From Candidatus Flavonifractor intestinigallinarum (GTDB lineage Bacteria > Bacillota > Clostridia > Oscillospirales > Oscillospiraceae): a stretch of 54,808 bases of DNA. This document shows, one piece after another, positions 22,784-30,953 of this stretch; within the stretch, counting starts at the first letter, position 1, and each line of letters starts with the position of its first letter. Position numbers and translations under genes: made by a program. Below the pieces are notes generated by a model. The model was not told the DNA's origin, did not search any database, and saw only the letters and a list, made by a program, of their open reading frames with translations. The DNA lies in assembly GCA_019119165.1 (NCBI GenBank), contig DWXO01000094.1:1-54808 (forward strand), written 5' to 3'.

Positions 22784-25065
22784 ATCTGAAATTCGTCAAT
22801 CAGGCCATTCCCAAGCTGGACGGGGCCGCCCTCACCGGCGGCAAGGGCGTTTATACCGAGGACATGGTGCCCCGGGACTGCCTGGTGGTCCAGGTGCTCC
22901 GCAGCCCCCACGCCCACGCCCGCATCAAATCCATCCGCAAGGACGCCGCCAGCCGGGTGCCCGGCATTTCCTGCATCCTGACCTGGGAGGACGTACCTCA
23001 GATCCGCTACACCCTGGCGGGCCAGTCCTATCCGGAGCCCTCCCCCTACGACCGCTACATTCTGGAGCGCACCGTCCGCTATGTGGGGGACCCGGTGGCC
23101 ATCGTGGCCGGCCGGGACAAGGACTGTGTGGCCAAGGCCATGGGCATGATCCAGGTGAAGTACGACATTCTGGAGCCGGTTCTGGACTTTGAGACCGCTC
23201 TGGACAACCCGGTGGTGGTCCATCCGGAGGAGGATTACTTCCACCACTTCGACATCGGCGGCGACCCCAAGCGCAACCTGGTGTCCAGCGGCTGCGACGC
23301 TGACGGCGACGTGGAGGCCGCCATGGCCGCCTGCGACGTGGTGGTGGAGGGCACCTACTACACCAAGGCCAACGCCCAGGCCATGATGGAGACCTTCCGC
23401 ACCTACACCTATCTGGACCACAACCGGCGGCTCAACGTGGTGTCCTCCACTCAGGTACCCTTCCACTGCCGCCGCACCATTGCCCGTGCCCTGGGCCTGC
23501 CCAAAAACATGGTGCGGGTGGTGAAGCCCCGGATCGGCGGCGGCTTCGGGGCCAAGCAGACCCTGGTCAGTGAGCTCTTCCCCGCTCTGGTCACCCTGCG
23601 CACCGGCAAGCCCGCCAAGATCGTGTACACCCGGAAGGAGTCCTTCCAGGCCTCCAACAGCCGCCACCAGATGCGGGTCCACGTCAAGGTGGGCGCCATG
23701 AAGAACGGCACCATCAAGGCAGTGGATATGCACGCCCTGTCCAACGCTGGGGCCTACGGCGAGCACGCCTCCACCACCATCGGCCTGGTGGGCCACAAGA
23801 GCATCCCCCTCTACGCCCGGCAGGCCGCCTTCCGCTTCTCCTGGGACGTGGTATACACCAACACCATGGCCGCCGGGGCCTTCCGTGGCTACGGCGCCAC
23901 CCAGGGCTGCTTTGCCATGGAATCCGCCATGAACGAGCTGGCGGAACAGCTGCACATGGACCCGGCCCAGCTGCGGCTTATGAATCTGCCCCATGTGGGG
24001 GAAACCATGGCCGCCTACTACAACGAGCCTCTCACCAGCTGCAAGCTGCCCCAGTGCATTGAGCGGGGCATGGAGATGATCGGCTGGAAGGAGAAATACC
24101 CCTGTGTCAAGGTGGACGACCACCGTGTCCGGGGGGTGGGCATGGCGGTGACCATGCAGGGCTCGGGCATCTCCGCCATCGACACCGCGTCGGTGACCAT
24201 CAAGCTCAACGACGACGGCTACTATACCCTGATGATCGGGGCCACCGACATGGGCACCGGCTGCGACACCATTCTGGCCCAGATGGCCGCCGAAATTTTG
24301 AACTGCCCCATGGAGCGCATCACCGTGGATGGGGTGGACACCGACCACTCCCCCTTCGATACCGGCTCCTATGCCTCCAGCACCACCTATGTCACCGGCA
24401 TGGCGGTGGTGAAGGCCTGCACCGAGCTGAACGAGAAGATTGCCGCAGAGGGAGCCCGCCGCCTGAACATCCACCCCGAGCGGGCGGAGTTTGACGGGGA
24501 CAAGGTGTACGACCGCACCAATCCCGAGACGTCCATCCCCCTGGACCAGCTGGCTCAGGAGCTGGTGGTGGGCGAGGGCACCCAGTGGCTCACCGCCACC
24601 GCCAGCCATTGCAGCCCCACCTCTCCCCCGCCCTTCATGGCGGGCTTTGCCGAGGTGGAGGTGGACCTGGAGACCGGCGAGACCAAGGTTGTGGACTATG
24701 TGGGCGTGGTGGACTGCGGCACCGTCATCAACAAGAACCTGGCCCGGGTCCAGGCCGAGGGCGGCATCGCCCAGGGCATCGGCATGGCCCTGCTGGAGGA
24801 CATCAACTACGACCCCAAGGGCCAGATGGTCAACTCCACCTTCATGACCTACAAAATCCCCTGCCGCACCGACCTGCCGGAGATCCGGGTGGAGTTTGAG
24901 GAGAGCTACGAGCCCAACGGCCCCTTCGGGGCCAAGTCCATCGGCGAGGTGGTCATCAACACCCCCTCCCCCGCCATCGCCCAGGCGGTATACAACGCCA
25001 CCGGTGTGCGGGTGCGCTCTCTGCCCATCACCGCCGAGAAGATCCTCATGGGTATGGAACCCTGA
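22780..25065 (+). CDS. Molybdenum hydroxylase catalytic subunit (xanthine dehydrogenase family)
   Basis: A 761-residue molybdopterin-binding subunit. Family marks are GGGFGAKQ (253-260), AFRGYGATQG (367-376) and the catalytic glutamate E723 in GAKSIGE near the C-terminus. The protein hydroxylates an aromatic heterocycle or aldehyde with water as oxygen donor. Known relatives act on xanthine, nicotinate or 4-hydroxybenzoyl-CoA, and the substrate pocket does not allow a choice here. No in-frame UGA suggests selenocysteine; some clostridial relatives instead carry selenium as a cofactor, which sequence cannot show. Maturation genes (XdhC chaperone, moco synthesis) are absent nearby. A bidirectional terminator follows the stop. 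Confidence 0.93.
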   Translation: MNLKFVNQAIPKLDGAALTGGKGVYTEDMVPRDCLVVQVLRSPHAHARIKSIRKDAASRVPGISCILTWEDVPQIRYTLAGQSYPEPSPYDRYILERTVRYVGDPVAIVAGRDKDCVAKAMGMIQVKYDILEPVLDFETALDNPVVVHPEEDYFHHFDIGGDPKRNLVSSGCDADGDVEAAMAACDVVVEGTYYTKANAQAMMETFRTYTYLDHNRRLNVVSSTQVPFHCRRTIARALGLPKNMVRVVKPRIGGGFGAKQTLVSELFPALVTLRTGKPAKIVYTRKESFQASNSRHQMRVHVKVGAMKNGTIKAVDMHALSNAGAYGEHASTTIGLVGHKSIPLYARQAAFRFSWDVVYTNTMAAGAFRGYGATQGCFAMESAMNELAEQLHMDPAQLRLMNLPHVGETMAAYYNEPLTSCKLPQCIERGMEMIGWKEKYPCVKVDDHRVRGVGMAVTMQGSGISAIDTASVTIKLNDDGYYTLMIGATDMGTGCDTILAQMAAEILNCPMERITVDGVDTDHSPFDTGSYASSTTYVTGMAVVKACTELNEKIAAEGARRLNIHPERAEFDGDKVYDRTNPETSIPLDQLAQELVVGEGTQWLTATASHCSPTSPPPFMAGFAEVEVDLETGETKVVDYVGVVDCGTVINKNLARVQAEGGIAQGIGMALLEDINYDPKGQMVNSTFMTYKIPCRTDLPEIRVEFEESYEPNGPFGAKSIGEVVINTPSPAIAQAVYNATGVRVRSLPITAEKILMGMEP

Positions 25066-25075
25066 TCCAAGACGC

Positions 25076-25114
25076 AAAAAACCGCTGCAATCCCTGTGGA
25101 TTGCAGCGGTTTTT
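25076..25114. terminator. Bidirectional terminator
   Basis: A 12-bp stem (CCGCTGCAATCC / GGATTGCAGCGG, CTGT loop) with six A on the left and five T on the right. It serves the hydroxylase operon and the convergent lipoprotein gene. Confidence 0.9.
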
Positions 25115-25123
25115 CTCTTGTAC

Positions 25124-25627
25124 TCAATGGACCGTGATGGACTGGACAATGTCCTCGAAGTCGTCGTCATAGTTGCCGGACACGCTGGTGAAGGTGATGA
25201 CATCCGTAAAGTCCTTGCCGAACAGATAGTACTGGGTGCCTATCATATCCACGCCGTTCATGCTGACGCCATAGGAACAGATGATGGCGTCAACGCCCCC
25301 CACCGTGGTTTTCTCAAAGGATCGCATCCCGGTGTAACCGTTGAAGGACGTGGCATAGTAGTTGTCGATCACGTCCTCGTCGTAGTTGTCGATGCTGTCC
25401 GCTGAGGTTTTGAGGATGTTGATGTTGTCGGTCCGCGCCGGATAGTCGGGGCAGTAAATGATGGGGAAGGAACCGCTCTCGTCCACCTCATAGCCCTCCG
25501 GCAGTTCAATGGACACATGGTCGTAGGTATAGATATTTCCCACCAGGCCGTCGCCGCCGGAGCAGCCGGCCAGCGCCGCCAGGCACACCAGCACGGCGGC
25601 CAACACACACAGGGTACGTCTTTTCAT
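25124..25627 (-). CDS. Hypothetical lipoprotein, 167 residues
   Basis: The start is the ATG at 25627, 7 bases after GGAG. Residues 1-21 are a lipoprotein signal ending LAGC (Cys22). The mature part is acidic and begins after a short Gly/Ser linker. It has the shape IELPEGYEVDES...SFEKTTVGGVDAIICSYGV...DFTDVITFTSVSGNYDDDFEDIVQSITV. This recalls small secreted proteins of the PsbP/DUF-type fold (a strand, KFxIDLPxGW-like opening and a closing xxDxFExIVxSI), but I do not assign a family. It is monocistronic and convergent with the molybdenum hydroxylase. Function unknown; surface-exposed. Confidence 0.8.
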   Translation of the reverse strand: MKRRTLCVLAAVLVCLAALAGCSGGDGLVGNIYTYDHVSIELPEGYEVDESGSFPIIYCPDYPARTDNINILKTSADSIDNYDEDVIDNYYATSFNGYTGMRSFEKTTVGGVDAIICSYGVSMNGVDMIGTQYYLFGKDFTDVITFTSVSGNYDDDFEDIVQSITVH

Positions 25628-25669
25628 CGGGATCTCTCCTTTTCTCTTTCTGGGTCCTCTCTGCCTGAT

Positions 25670-25698
25670 ATGATACAACATTTCCGAACCCGAAGCAA
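25670..25698 (-). promoter_or_regulatory. Promoter of the lipoprotein gene
   Basis: TTGCTT (25693-25698), 17 bases, TATCAT (25670-25675) on the minus strand. Confidence 0.5.
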
Positions 25699-25724
25699 GA
25701 CGCACCTCCCATCCTCCCGCTTTT

Positions 25725-27203
25725 TTACAGAATGATGCAGATCAGCCCGCCGGAGCCCTCGTTGATGATGCGCTGGAGGGTCTCCTGCAATTTGGAGCGG
25801 GCATCCTCCGGCATCCGCTTGAGCTTGGCGTTGAGATCCTCGCTGACCAGCTCATGGAAGGACTTGCCGAAGATGTTGGACTGCCAGATGGCCTTGGTGT
25901 CCCCCTCGAACTCCTGGAGCAGGAAGTTGACCATCTCCTCGCTCTGCTTCTCGTTGCCCACGATGGGAGAAACCTCGGTCTCGATGTCGGCCCGGATCAT
26001 GTGTATGGAGGGGGCCGATGCCTTGAGGCGTACCCCGTACCGCCCCCCCTGCCGGACGATCTCCGGCTCCTCCAGCACCAGCTCGTCGGTGCCTGGCACC
26101 ACGATGCCGTAGCCGGTGGCTTTGACCTCCTCCAAAGCACCCGCCACCTTGTCGTACTCGGCCTTGACCCTGGACAGGCGGCTGAGCAGCTCCAGCAGGT
26201 CCCCGTCGTCGTGGATGGTGAAGCCGGACTGCTGGGACAGGGTGTCGTAAAACAGGCTCCGGGGCAGCTCCAGATCGGCGGCGGCCAAACCGGTGCCCAG
26301 GTTCATGGAGGTGACCTGGGCACGGCTCACCGTGTCGCACCCACCAATGGCAGCCACTGTGCCCTCCACGTCCCGTATGCGGCGCATCCCCTTGGCGCTC
26401 TCCCGGATGGCGGCATACAGGCCGTTTTTGATGGGGTGGTCCCAGGGCAGGGCGTCCACCCAGGGGGGCAGGAACAGGTCCAGCTCCTTCACCGGGAATT
26501 CGTACAGCACCCCCTTGATGATGCCGGTCACCGCCTCCTCCTCCAGCTCCAGGCAGTTGACGCACACGCAGGTCACGTCGTACCGGCTGGCGATGTCAGC
26601 CCGGATGGCCTGGGCCCGGTCGGAGTTTGGCTGGGCGGAGTTGAGCACCACCAGGAAGGGCTTGCCCAGCTCCTTCAGCTCGGTGATCACCCGCTCCTCC
26701 GCCTCCAGGTAGTCCTCCCGGGGGATGTCGGTAACGGTGCCGTCGGTGGTGACCACGATGCCGATGGTGGAGTGCTCGGCAATGACCTTCCGGGTGCCGA
26801 TCTCGGCGGCCTCGGTCATGGGGATGGGCTCCGGGAACCAGGGGGTGGTCACCATCCGGGGCACGTCGTCCTCAAGAGAGCCCACCGCACCGGGCACCAG
26901 GTAGCCCACACAGTCGATGAGCCGCACCTTGAACACGGCCCCGCTGTCCATGGTGACCTCCACCGCCTCCTCGGGCACAAATTTGGGCTCGGCGGTCATG
27001 ATGGTGCGGCCCGAGCCGCTCTGGGGCAGCTCATCCTTGGCCCGCTCCCGGCGGTAGACGTTTTCGATGCCCGGAATGACCATCGTCTCCATAAACCGCT
27101 TGATGAACGTGGATTTTCCAGTCCGCACCGGCCCCACCACGCCGATATAGATATCCCCCTCGGTCCGCAGGGCGATATCCTCATAGAGCTTGCGTTGTTC
27201 CAC
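25725..27203 (-). CDS. spoIVA: Stage IV sporulation protein A, spore coat morphogenetic ATPase
   Basis: A 492-residue cytoskeletal ATPase that polymerises on the forespore surface to form the basement layer of the coat. The Walker A GPVRTGKS is at 24-31 and the switch-like region LIDCVGY follows. The TRAFAC-type domain, middle region and C-terminal polymerisation region (ending GGLICIIL) give the usual length of about 492. I choose GTG 27203 (product starts M-E-Q-R-K-L-Y-E-D-I) because GGAGG lies 8 bases upstream; the TTG two codons earlier is only 2 bases from that site. In the mother cell it is anchored by SpoVM and, in clostridia, bound by SipL; both genes are in this window. A SigE-type promoter lies upstream. 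Confidence 0.97.
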   Translation of the reverse strand: MEQRKLYEDIALRTEGDIYIGVVGPVRTGKSTFIKRFMETMVIPGIENVYRRERAKDELPQSGSGRTIMTAEPKFVPEEAVEVTMDSGAVFKVRLIDCVGYLVPGAVGSLEDDVPRMVTTPWFPEPIPMTEAAEIGTRKVIAEHSTIGIVVTTDGTVTDIPREDYLEAEERVITELKELGKPFLVVLNSAQPNSDRAQAIRADIASRYDVTCVCVNCLELEEEAVTGIIKGVLYEFPVKELDLFLPPWVDALPWDHPIKNGLYAAIRESAKGMRRIRDVEGTVAAIGGCDTVSRAQVTSMNLGTGLAAADLELPRSLFYDTLSQQSGFTIHDDGDLLELLSRLSRVKAEYDKVAGALEEVKATGYGIVVPGTDELVLEEPEIVRQGGRYGVRLKASAPSIHMIRADIETEVSPIVGNEKQSEEMVNFLLQEFEGDTKAIWQSNIFGKSFHELVSEDLNAKLKRMPEDARSKLQETLQRIINEGSGGLICIIL

Positions 27204-27248
27204 TGGCAATTCCTCCTTCGGCCATGTTAAGCCGGCGTTTTCTCTACA

Positions 27249-27277
27249 TAGGTATGGGGATAAGCCGTGGATTATTC
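27249..27277 (-). promoter_or_regulatory. SigE-type sporulation promoter of spoIVA
   Basis: On the minus strand GAATAAT (27271-27277), 14 bases, CATACCTA (27249-27256). This fits the mother-cell SigE pattern KMATATT-N14-CATACAHT. The same layout is found upstream of sipL. Confidence 0.6.
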
Positions 27278-27288
27278 ATGGCGGACGG

Positions 27289-27314
27289 AAAAGGACCCCG
27301 CCGAAGCGGGGTCC
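27289..27314 (-). terminator. Terminator of the flavodiiron operon
   Basis: A 9-bp stem (GGACCCCGC / GCGGGGTCC, CGAA loop) with TTTT on the minus strand, 7 bases after the flavodiiron stop. Confidence 0.85.
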
Positions 27315-27321
27315 TGAACGG

Positions 27322-28533
27322 TTACTGCATGGATTCCACAATGGCGTCGGCCAGGGCCTCCAGCTCGGCGGCCTTGTCGGCGTGGAGGGCAGAGGCGATG
27401 GACAGCCGGTCGTTGAGAACGGTCATGTTCTTCAGTTCCTCATCCACGAACTTCTGCATCAGGTCGCCCGACTTGGGGGCCCAGGAGCCGTTCTCGATGA
27501 GGGCGAAGGTGCGGTTCTGAAGGTTGAGGCCCTTCAGATGCATGAGATAGTCGTGCATCACGGGGTAAATGCCCAGGTTGTAGGTGACGCTGGCCAGCAC
27601 GATGTGGCTCAGCCGGAAGGACTCGCTGACCAGGTAGGACACATGGGTGTTGGACACGTCGTACACCCACACGTTGGTGACGCCCTTCTCGCACAGCTTG
27701 GCGGCCAGAGCCTGAGCGGCGGCCTCGGTGTTGCCGTACATGGAGGCGTAGGCGATCATGACACCCTTCTCCTCCGGCTCATAGCGGCTCCACTTGTCGT
27801 ATTTGTCGATGAAGTAGCCCAGATCCTTCCGCCATACGGGCCCGTGGAGGGGGCAAATGTACTTGATCTGGTCCAGAATGGTACCGGCCTTCTTGAGCAG
27901 CAGCTGAATGTGGGGGCCGTACTTGCCCACGATGTTGGTGAGGTAGCGGCGGGCGTCGTCGATCCAGTCCCGGTCGAAGTTGACCTCGTCGGCAAACAGC
28001 TTGCCGTCCAGGGCTCCGAAGGAGCCGAAGGCGTCGGCGGAGAAGAGAACGCCGTTGGTGGTGTCGAAGGTCACCATGGCCTCGGGCCAGTGGACCATGG
28101 GGGCGGCCACGAAAGTGACGGTGTGCTTGCCGAAGGTCTGGGTGTCCCCCTCCTTCACCTCAATCAGCTCATGGCCGTCGATCTGGAAGCCGAACTGGCG
28201 CATGAAGAGGAAGGACTTCTCGGTGGAGATCACCTTCACCTGGGGCCAGCGCAGCAGGATCTCCTCGATGGAGGCGCCGTGGTCGGGCTCCATGTGGTTG
28301 ATGACCAGATAATCCAGAGGGCGGTCTCCCAGCAGATGCTCCACGTTCTCCAGCAGCTGGCGGCAGGCCGACCAGTCCACGGTGTCGAAGAGGACGGTTT
28401 TTTCGTCCAGCAGCAGATAGGCGTTGTAGCTGACGCCCCGGGGAATGGGATGAATGTTTTCAAACAGGTGGAGCCGGTGGTCGTTGGCGCCCACCCAGTA
28501 CAGATCTTCCGTCACATTGCGGACACAATACAT
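27322..28533 (-). CDS. fprA: Flavodiiron protein (FprA-type A-flavoprotein)
   Basis: A 403-residue flavodiiron protein. The N-terminal metallo-beta-lactamase-like domain has the di-iron ligands H80, E82, D84 and H85 (HMEPDH), H148, D167 and H230. The C-terminal flavodoxin domain (about 257-400) has the FMN loop ASMYGNTE. Such proteins reduce O2 to water or NO to N2O in anaerobes, taking electrons from rubredoxin. Here the gene sits 19 bases after a gene whose protein ends in a rubredoxin domain, so the electron donor is very probably that fusion. It is the second gene of the operon. Whether O2 or NO is preferred cannot be told from the sequence. Confidence 0.96.
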   Translation of the reverse strand: MYCVRNVTEDLYWVGANDHRLHLFENIHPIPRGVSYNAYLLLDEKTVLFDTVDWSACRQLLENVEHLLGDRPLDYLVINHMEPDHGASIEEILLRWPQVKVISTEKSFLFMRQFGFQIDGHELIEVKEGDTQTFGKHTVTFVAAPMVHWPEAMVTFDTTNGVLFSADAFGSFGALDGKLFADEVNFDRDWIDDARRYLTNIVGKYGPHIQLLLKKAGTILDQIKYICPLHGPVWRKDLGYFIDKYDKWSRYEPEEKGVMIAYASMYGNTEAAAQALAAKLCEKGVTNVWVYDVSNTHVSYLVSESFRLSHIVLASVTYNLGIYPVMHDYLMHLKGLNLQNRTFALIENGSWAPKSGDLMQKFVDEELKNMTVLNDRLSIASALHADKAAELEALADAIVESMQ

Positions 28534-28552
28534 GATAGTCCCTCCTTCTTAC

Positions 28553-30463
28553 TCAGGCCTCAATAAACATATCTTTCTTTTCCGCGCACTCGGGGCACAC
28601 CCACTCCTCGGGCAGGTTCTCGAACAGGGTGCCGGGGGCCACCTCGGCGTCGGGGTCGCCCCGCTCGGGGACGTACTCGTAGCCGCAGCCGCCGCACACA
28701 TACCGCTTGCCGATGGGCTCGGGCTTGGGGGGCGCGGGGCGCTTCATCTTCACCATGGGAGGCGCGGGCTGCTTCTCCCCGGTGTCCAGGGCGGCGGCCA
28801 GCAGGGGCAGGATCTCGTTGACATCGCCCACAATGCCGTAGTCGCAGTTCTTAAAGATGGGGGCGTTGCCGTTCTTGTTGATAGCCACGATGGTGGAGGC
28901 GTCCTTGATACCCTTCAGGTGCTGGATGGCGCCAGAGATGCCGCAGGCGATGTACAGATTGCCCTTGAACTTCTGGCCGGACATACCCACATACCGGTCC
29001 AGAGGCACATACTTCAGAGTCTCGGCCACCGGGCGGGAGGAGCCCACGGCGGCGCCGGCGGCCTTAGCCAGGTTCTCAATGAGCTTCATGTTCTTCTTGT
29101 CCCCGATGCCCTGACCGGCGGAAACCACACGCTCGGCCTGGCTGATGGGGGTATCCATAGGAATGCCCACGGTAAAGTCGTGGCCGTCCTTCTTCAGGTG
29201 CTCCACCAGAGCGTTGACCTGGTCGGCAGCGCTCCCCTCCTTCAGCAGGATGCGCTTACGCACGCCGGTGACGGGGGCGGGCTTCTTGGGACGGCTGGAG
29301 GAGCCGCCCTCGCTCTTGGGGGGCTTGCCCATGATGGCGGAGGAGATAACCACCCGCTGGATCTCGTTGGTGCCCTCGTAGATGGTGGTGATCTTGGCGT
29401 CCCGGTACATCCGCTCCACGTCCATACCCTTGAGGAAGCCGGTGCCGCCGAAGATCTGGACGGCGTCGTTGGTGACCTCCAGGGCGATGTCGGAGGCGTA
29501 CATCTTGGCCATGGCCGACTCGGTTCCGTAGGGCTCGTGGTGCTCCTTCAGGTCGGCGGCGGAGTAGACCAGCATCCGGGCGCAGCGGATTTTGGTTGCC
29601 ATGTCGGCCAGCTTGAAGCCGATGGACTGGTTGAAGCCGATGGGCTTGCCGAACTGGACCCGCTCCTTGGCGTATTCCACGGCGGCCTCATAGGCCCCCT
29701 GGGCGATGCCCAGCGCCTGGGCCGCGATGCCGATGCGCCCGCCGTCCAGGGTGGACATGGCGATCTTGAAGCCCTGGCCCTCCTTGCCCAGCAGGTTCTC
29801 CTTGGGCACCTTCACGTCGTTGAAAATCAGCTCGGCGGTGGAGGAGGAGCGAATGCCCATCTTATCGTAGTGGTCGCCGAAGGTAAAGCCCTCCCAGCCC
29901 TTCTCCACGATGAAGGCGGAGATACCCCGGGTACCGATGTCGGGGGTGGTGACGGCAAAGACCACATAGGTGTCCGCCTTGGGGGCGTTGGTGATGAAGA
30001 TCTTGCCGCCGTTGAGGAGCCAGTGGTCCCCCTTGTCCACGGCGGTGGTCTCGGTGCCGCCTGCGTCGGATCCGGCGTTGGGCTCGGTGAGACCGAAAGC
30101 GCCGATCTTCTCACCCTTTGCCAGGGGCACCAGATACTTCTGCTTCTGCTCCTCGGTGCCGTAGGCGAAGATGGGCCAGGAGCCCAGGGACACGTGGGCC
30201 GACAGGATGACGCCGGTACCGCCGTCCACCCGGGACAGCTCCTCCACCGCGATGGCGTAGCTCAGGGCGTCCAGCCCGGCGCCGCCGTACTCCTTGGGAT
30301 AGGGAATGCCCATCAGCCCCATCTCCCCCAGCTTGCGGATGGCCTCGTCAGGGAACAGATTTTCCTTGTCCATCAGGAAGGCCTGGGGTTTCACCTCCGC
30401 CTCGGCGAAGGCCCGGATCTTGGCCCGCAGGGCCTCGTGTTGCTCCGTGGTCTTGAATAGCAT
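28553..30463 (-). CDS. Acyl-CoA dehydrogenase - EtfA C-domain - rubredoxin fusion
   Basis: A 636-residue three-part protein. Residues 1-380 are a complete short-chain acyl-CoA dehydrogenase, with catalytic Glu363 in IYEGTNEIQ and FAD motifs GLTEPNAGSDAGG and GGTGFLKG. After a Ser/Pro/Lys linker, residues 400-565 match the C-terminal FAD-binding domain of ETF alpha (SRPVAET at 476-482, VGMSGQ at 492-497, GISGAIQH at 508-515). The last 50 residues are a rubredoxin with C590, C593, C623 and C626. No ETF beta gene is near. The layout suggests electrons pass from acyl-CoA via flavins to rubredoxin, then to the flavodiiron protein encoded next. The EtfA part also lacks the N-terminal domain that normally pairs with EtfB, so simple electron relay is likelier than bifurcation. 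A Fur/PerR-like dyad lies upstream. Confidence 0.93.
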   Translation of the reverse strand: MLFKTTEQHEALRAKIRAFAEAEVKPQAFLMDKENLFPDEAIRKLGEMGLMGIPYPKEYGGAGLDALSYAIAVEELSRVDGGTGVILSAHVSLGSWPIFAYGTEEQKQKYLVPLAKGEKIGAFGLTEPNAGSDAGGTETTAVDKGDHWLLNGGKIFITNAPKADTYVVFAVTTPDIGTRGISAFIVEKGWEGFTFGDHYDKMGIRSSSTAELIFNDVKVPKENLLGKEGQGFKIAMSTLDGGRIGIAAQALGIAQGAYEAAVEYAKERVQFGKPIGFNQSIGFKLADMATKIRCARMLVYSAADLKEHHEPYGTESAMAKMYASDIALEVTNDAVQIFGGTGFLKGMDVERMYRDAKITTIYEGTNEIQRVVISSAIMGKPPKSEGGSSSRPKKPAPVTGVRKRILLKEGSAADQVNALVEHLKKDGHDFTVGIPMDTPISQAERVVSAGQGIGDKKNMKLIENLAKAAGAAVGSSRPVAETLKYVPLDRYVGMSGQKFKGNLYIACGISGAIQHLKGIKDASTIVAINKNGNAPIFKNCDYGIVGDVNEILPLLAAALDTGEKQPAPPMVKMKRPAPPKPEPIGKRYVCGGCGYEYVPERGDPDAEVAPGTLFENLPEEWVCPECAEKKDMFIEA

Positions 30464-30489
30464 GGTGTCGTCCTCCTTGTCTGTCTATT

Positions 30490-30511
30490 TTAATCAATAA
30501 TGAGAATGATT
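30490..30511. promoter_or_regulatory. Fur/PerR-type operator-like dyad upstream of the acyl-CoA dehydrogenase fusion
   Basis: TAATCA (30490-30495) and TGATTA (30506-30511) are inverted arms around an AT-rich centre. The stretch AATAATGAGAATGATTACT agrees with the classical 19-base Fur box at about 14 positions. It lies about 27 bases before the start codon, in the expected promoter region. I could not fix -35 and -10 elements with confidence. Confidence 0.45.
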
Positions 30512-30607
30512 ACTTTGTGAGGTCATCCTAACACAATCAAGTACCATATGTCAATAGGAATTATGGCATTTTAACAAAATATTTCCCATCTGAAAACCAG
30601 GAATTAG

Positions 30608-30653
30608 AAAAGCAGACAGCGCGGCCCATTTGGTTTGGGCCGCGCTGTCTGCT
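30608..30653 (-). terminator. Terminator of the ferredoxin-NapH-like-ArsR operon
   Basis: An 18-bp perfect stem (AGCAGACAGCGCGGCCCA and its complement at 30636-30653) starts at the arsR stop and is followed by TTTT on the minus strand. Confidence 0.9.
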
Positions 30654-30949
30654 TATTGGGCGCAATATTGTTCTTTGAGCACCGCCATCAGGGCCTGAAT
30701 ACGGCTGTCCTTGATGGAATAGGTGATAAATTGTCCGTGCTTCTCCCCCTGGATCAGTCCCCCGTCCTTCAGCTTGTGCAGGTGCTGGGACAGAGCGGGG
30801 GCGGTGATGTTGGGCACCTCCTCCCCCAGCTGGCCCACCGTTTTGGGGCCGTCCAGCAGGGCGCACAGGATGAGCAGCCGGTTTTCATTGGCCATCTGGG
30901 CCATCAGTCCGGCGATGGTCTGGGCTTTTTCCCGCAGCGTTTCGTCCAT
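30653..30949 (-). CDS. ArsR family repressor, persulfide-sensor-like
   Basis: A 98-residue winged-helix ArsR/SmtB protein (MANENRLLILCALLDGP; helix-turn-helix ALSQHLHKLKDGGLI). It lacks the ELCVCD metal site of arsenic sensors. It has exactly two cysteines, C29 in the LLILC helix and C96 two residues from the C-terminus. This is the placement and roughly the spacing (67) of the dithiol pair in BigR/SqrR/YgaV sulfide or persulfide sensors. I infer a redox or sulfur-species repressor. It is the third gene of its operon, 4 bases after the membrane protein, and a perfect dyad over the operon promoter suggests autoregulation. Confidence 0.88.
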   Translation of the reverse strand: MDETLREKAQTIAGLMAQMANENRLLILCALLDGPKTVGQLGEEVPNITAPALSQHLHKLKDGGLIQGEKHGQFITYSIKDSRIQALMAVLKEQYCAQ

Positions 30950-30953
30950 CTCC

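Noticed and set aside
22780-25065. Selenocysteine in the molybdenum hydroxylase
   Set aside because: No in-frame UGA and no SECIS-like stem; any selenium would be a cofactor, not visible here.
22774-25203. An 809-codon minus-strand frame opposite the molybdenum hydroxylase
   Set aside because: Shadow frame of a gene with firm catalytic motifs; no ribosome site and low-complexity product.
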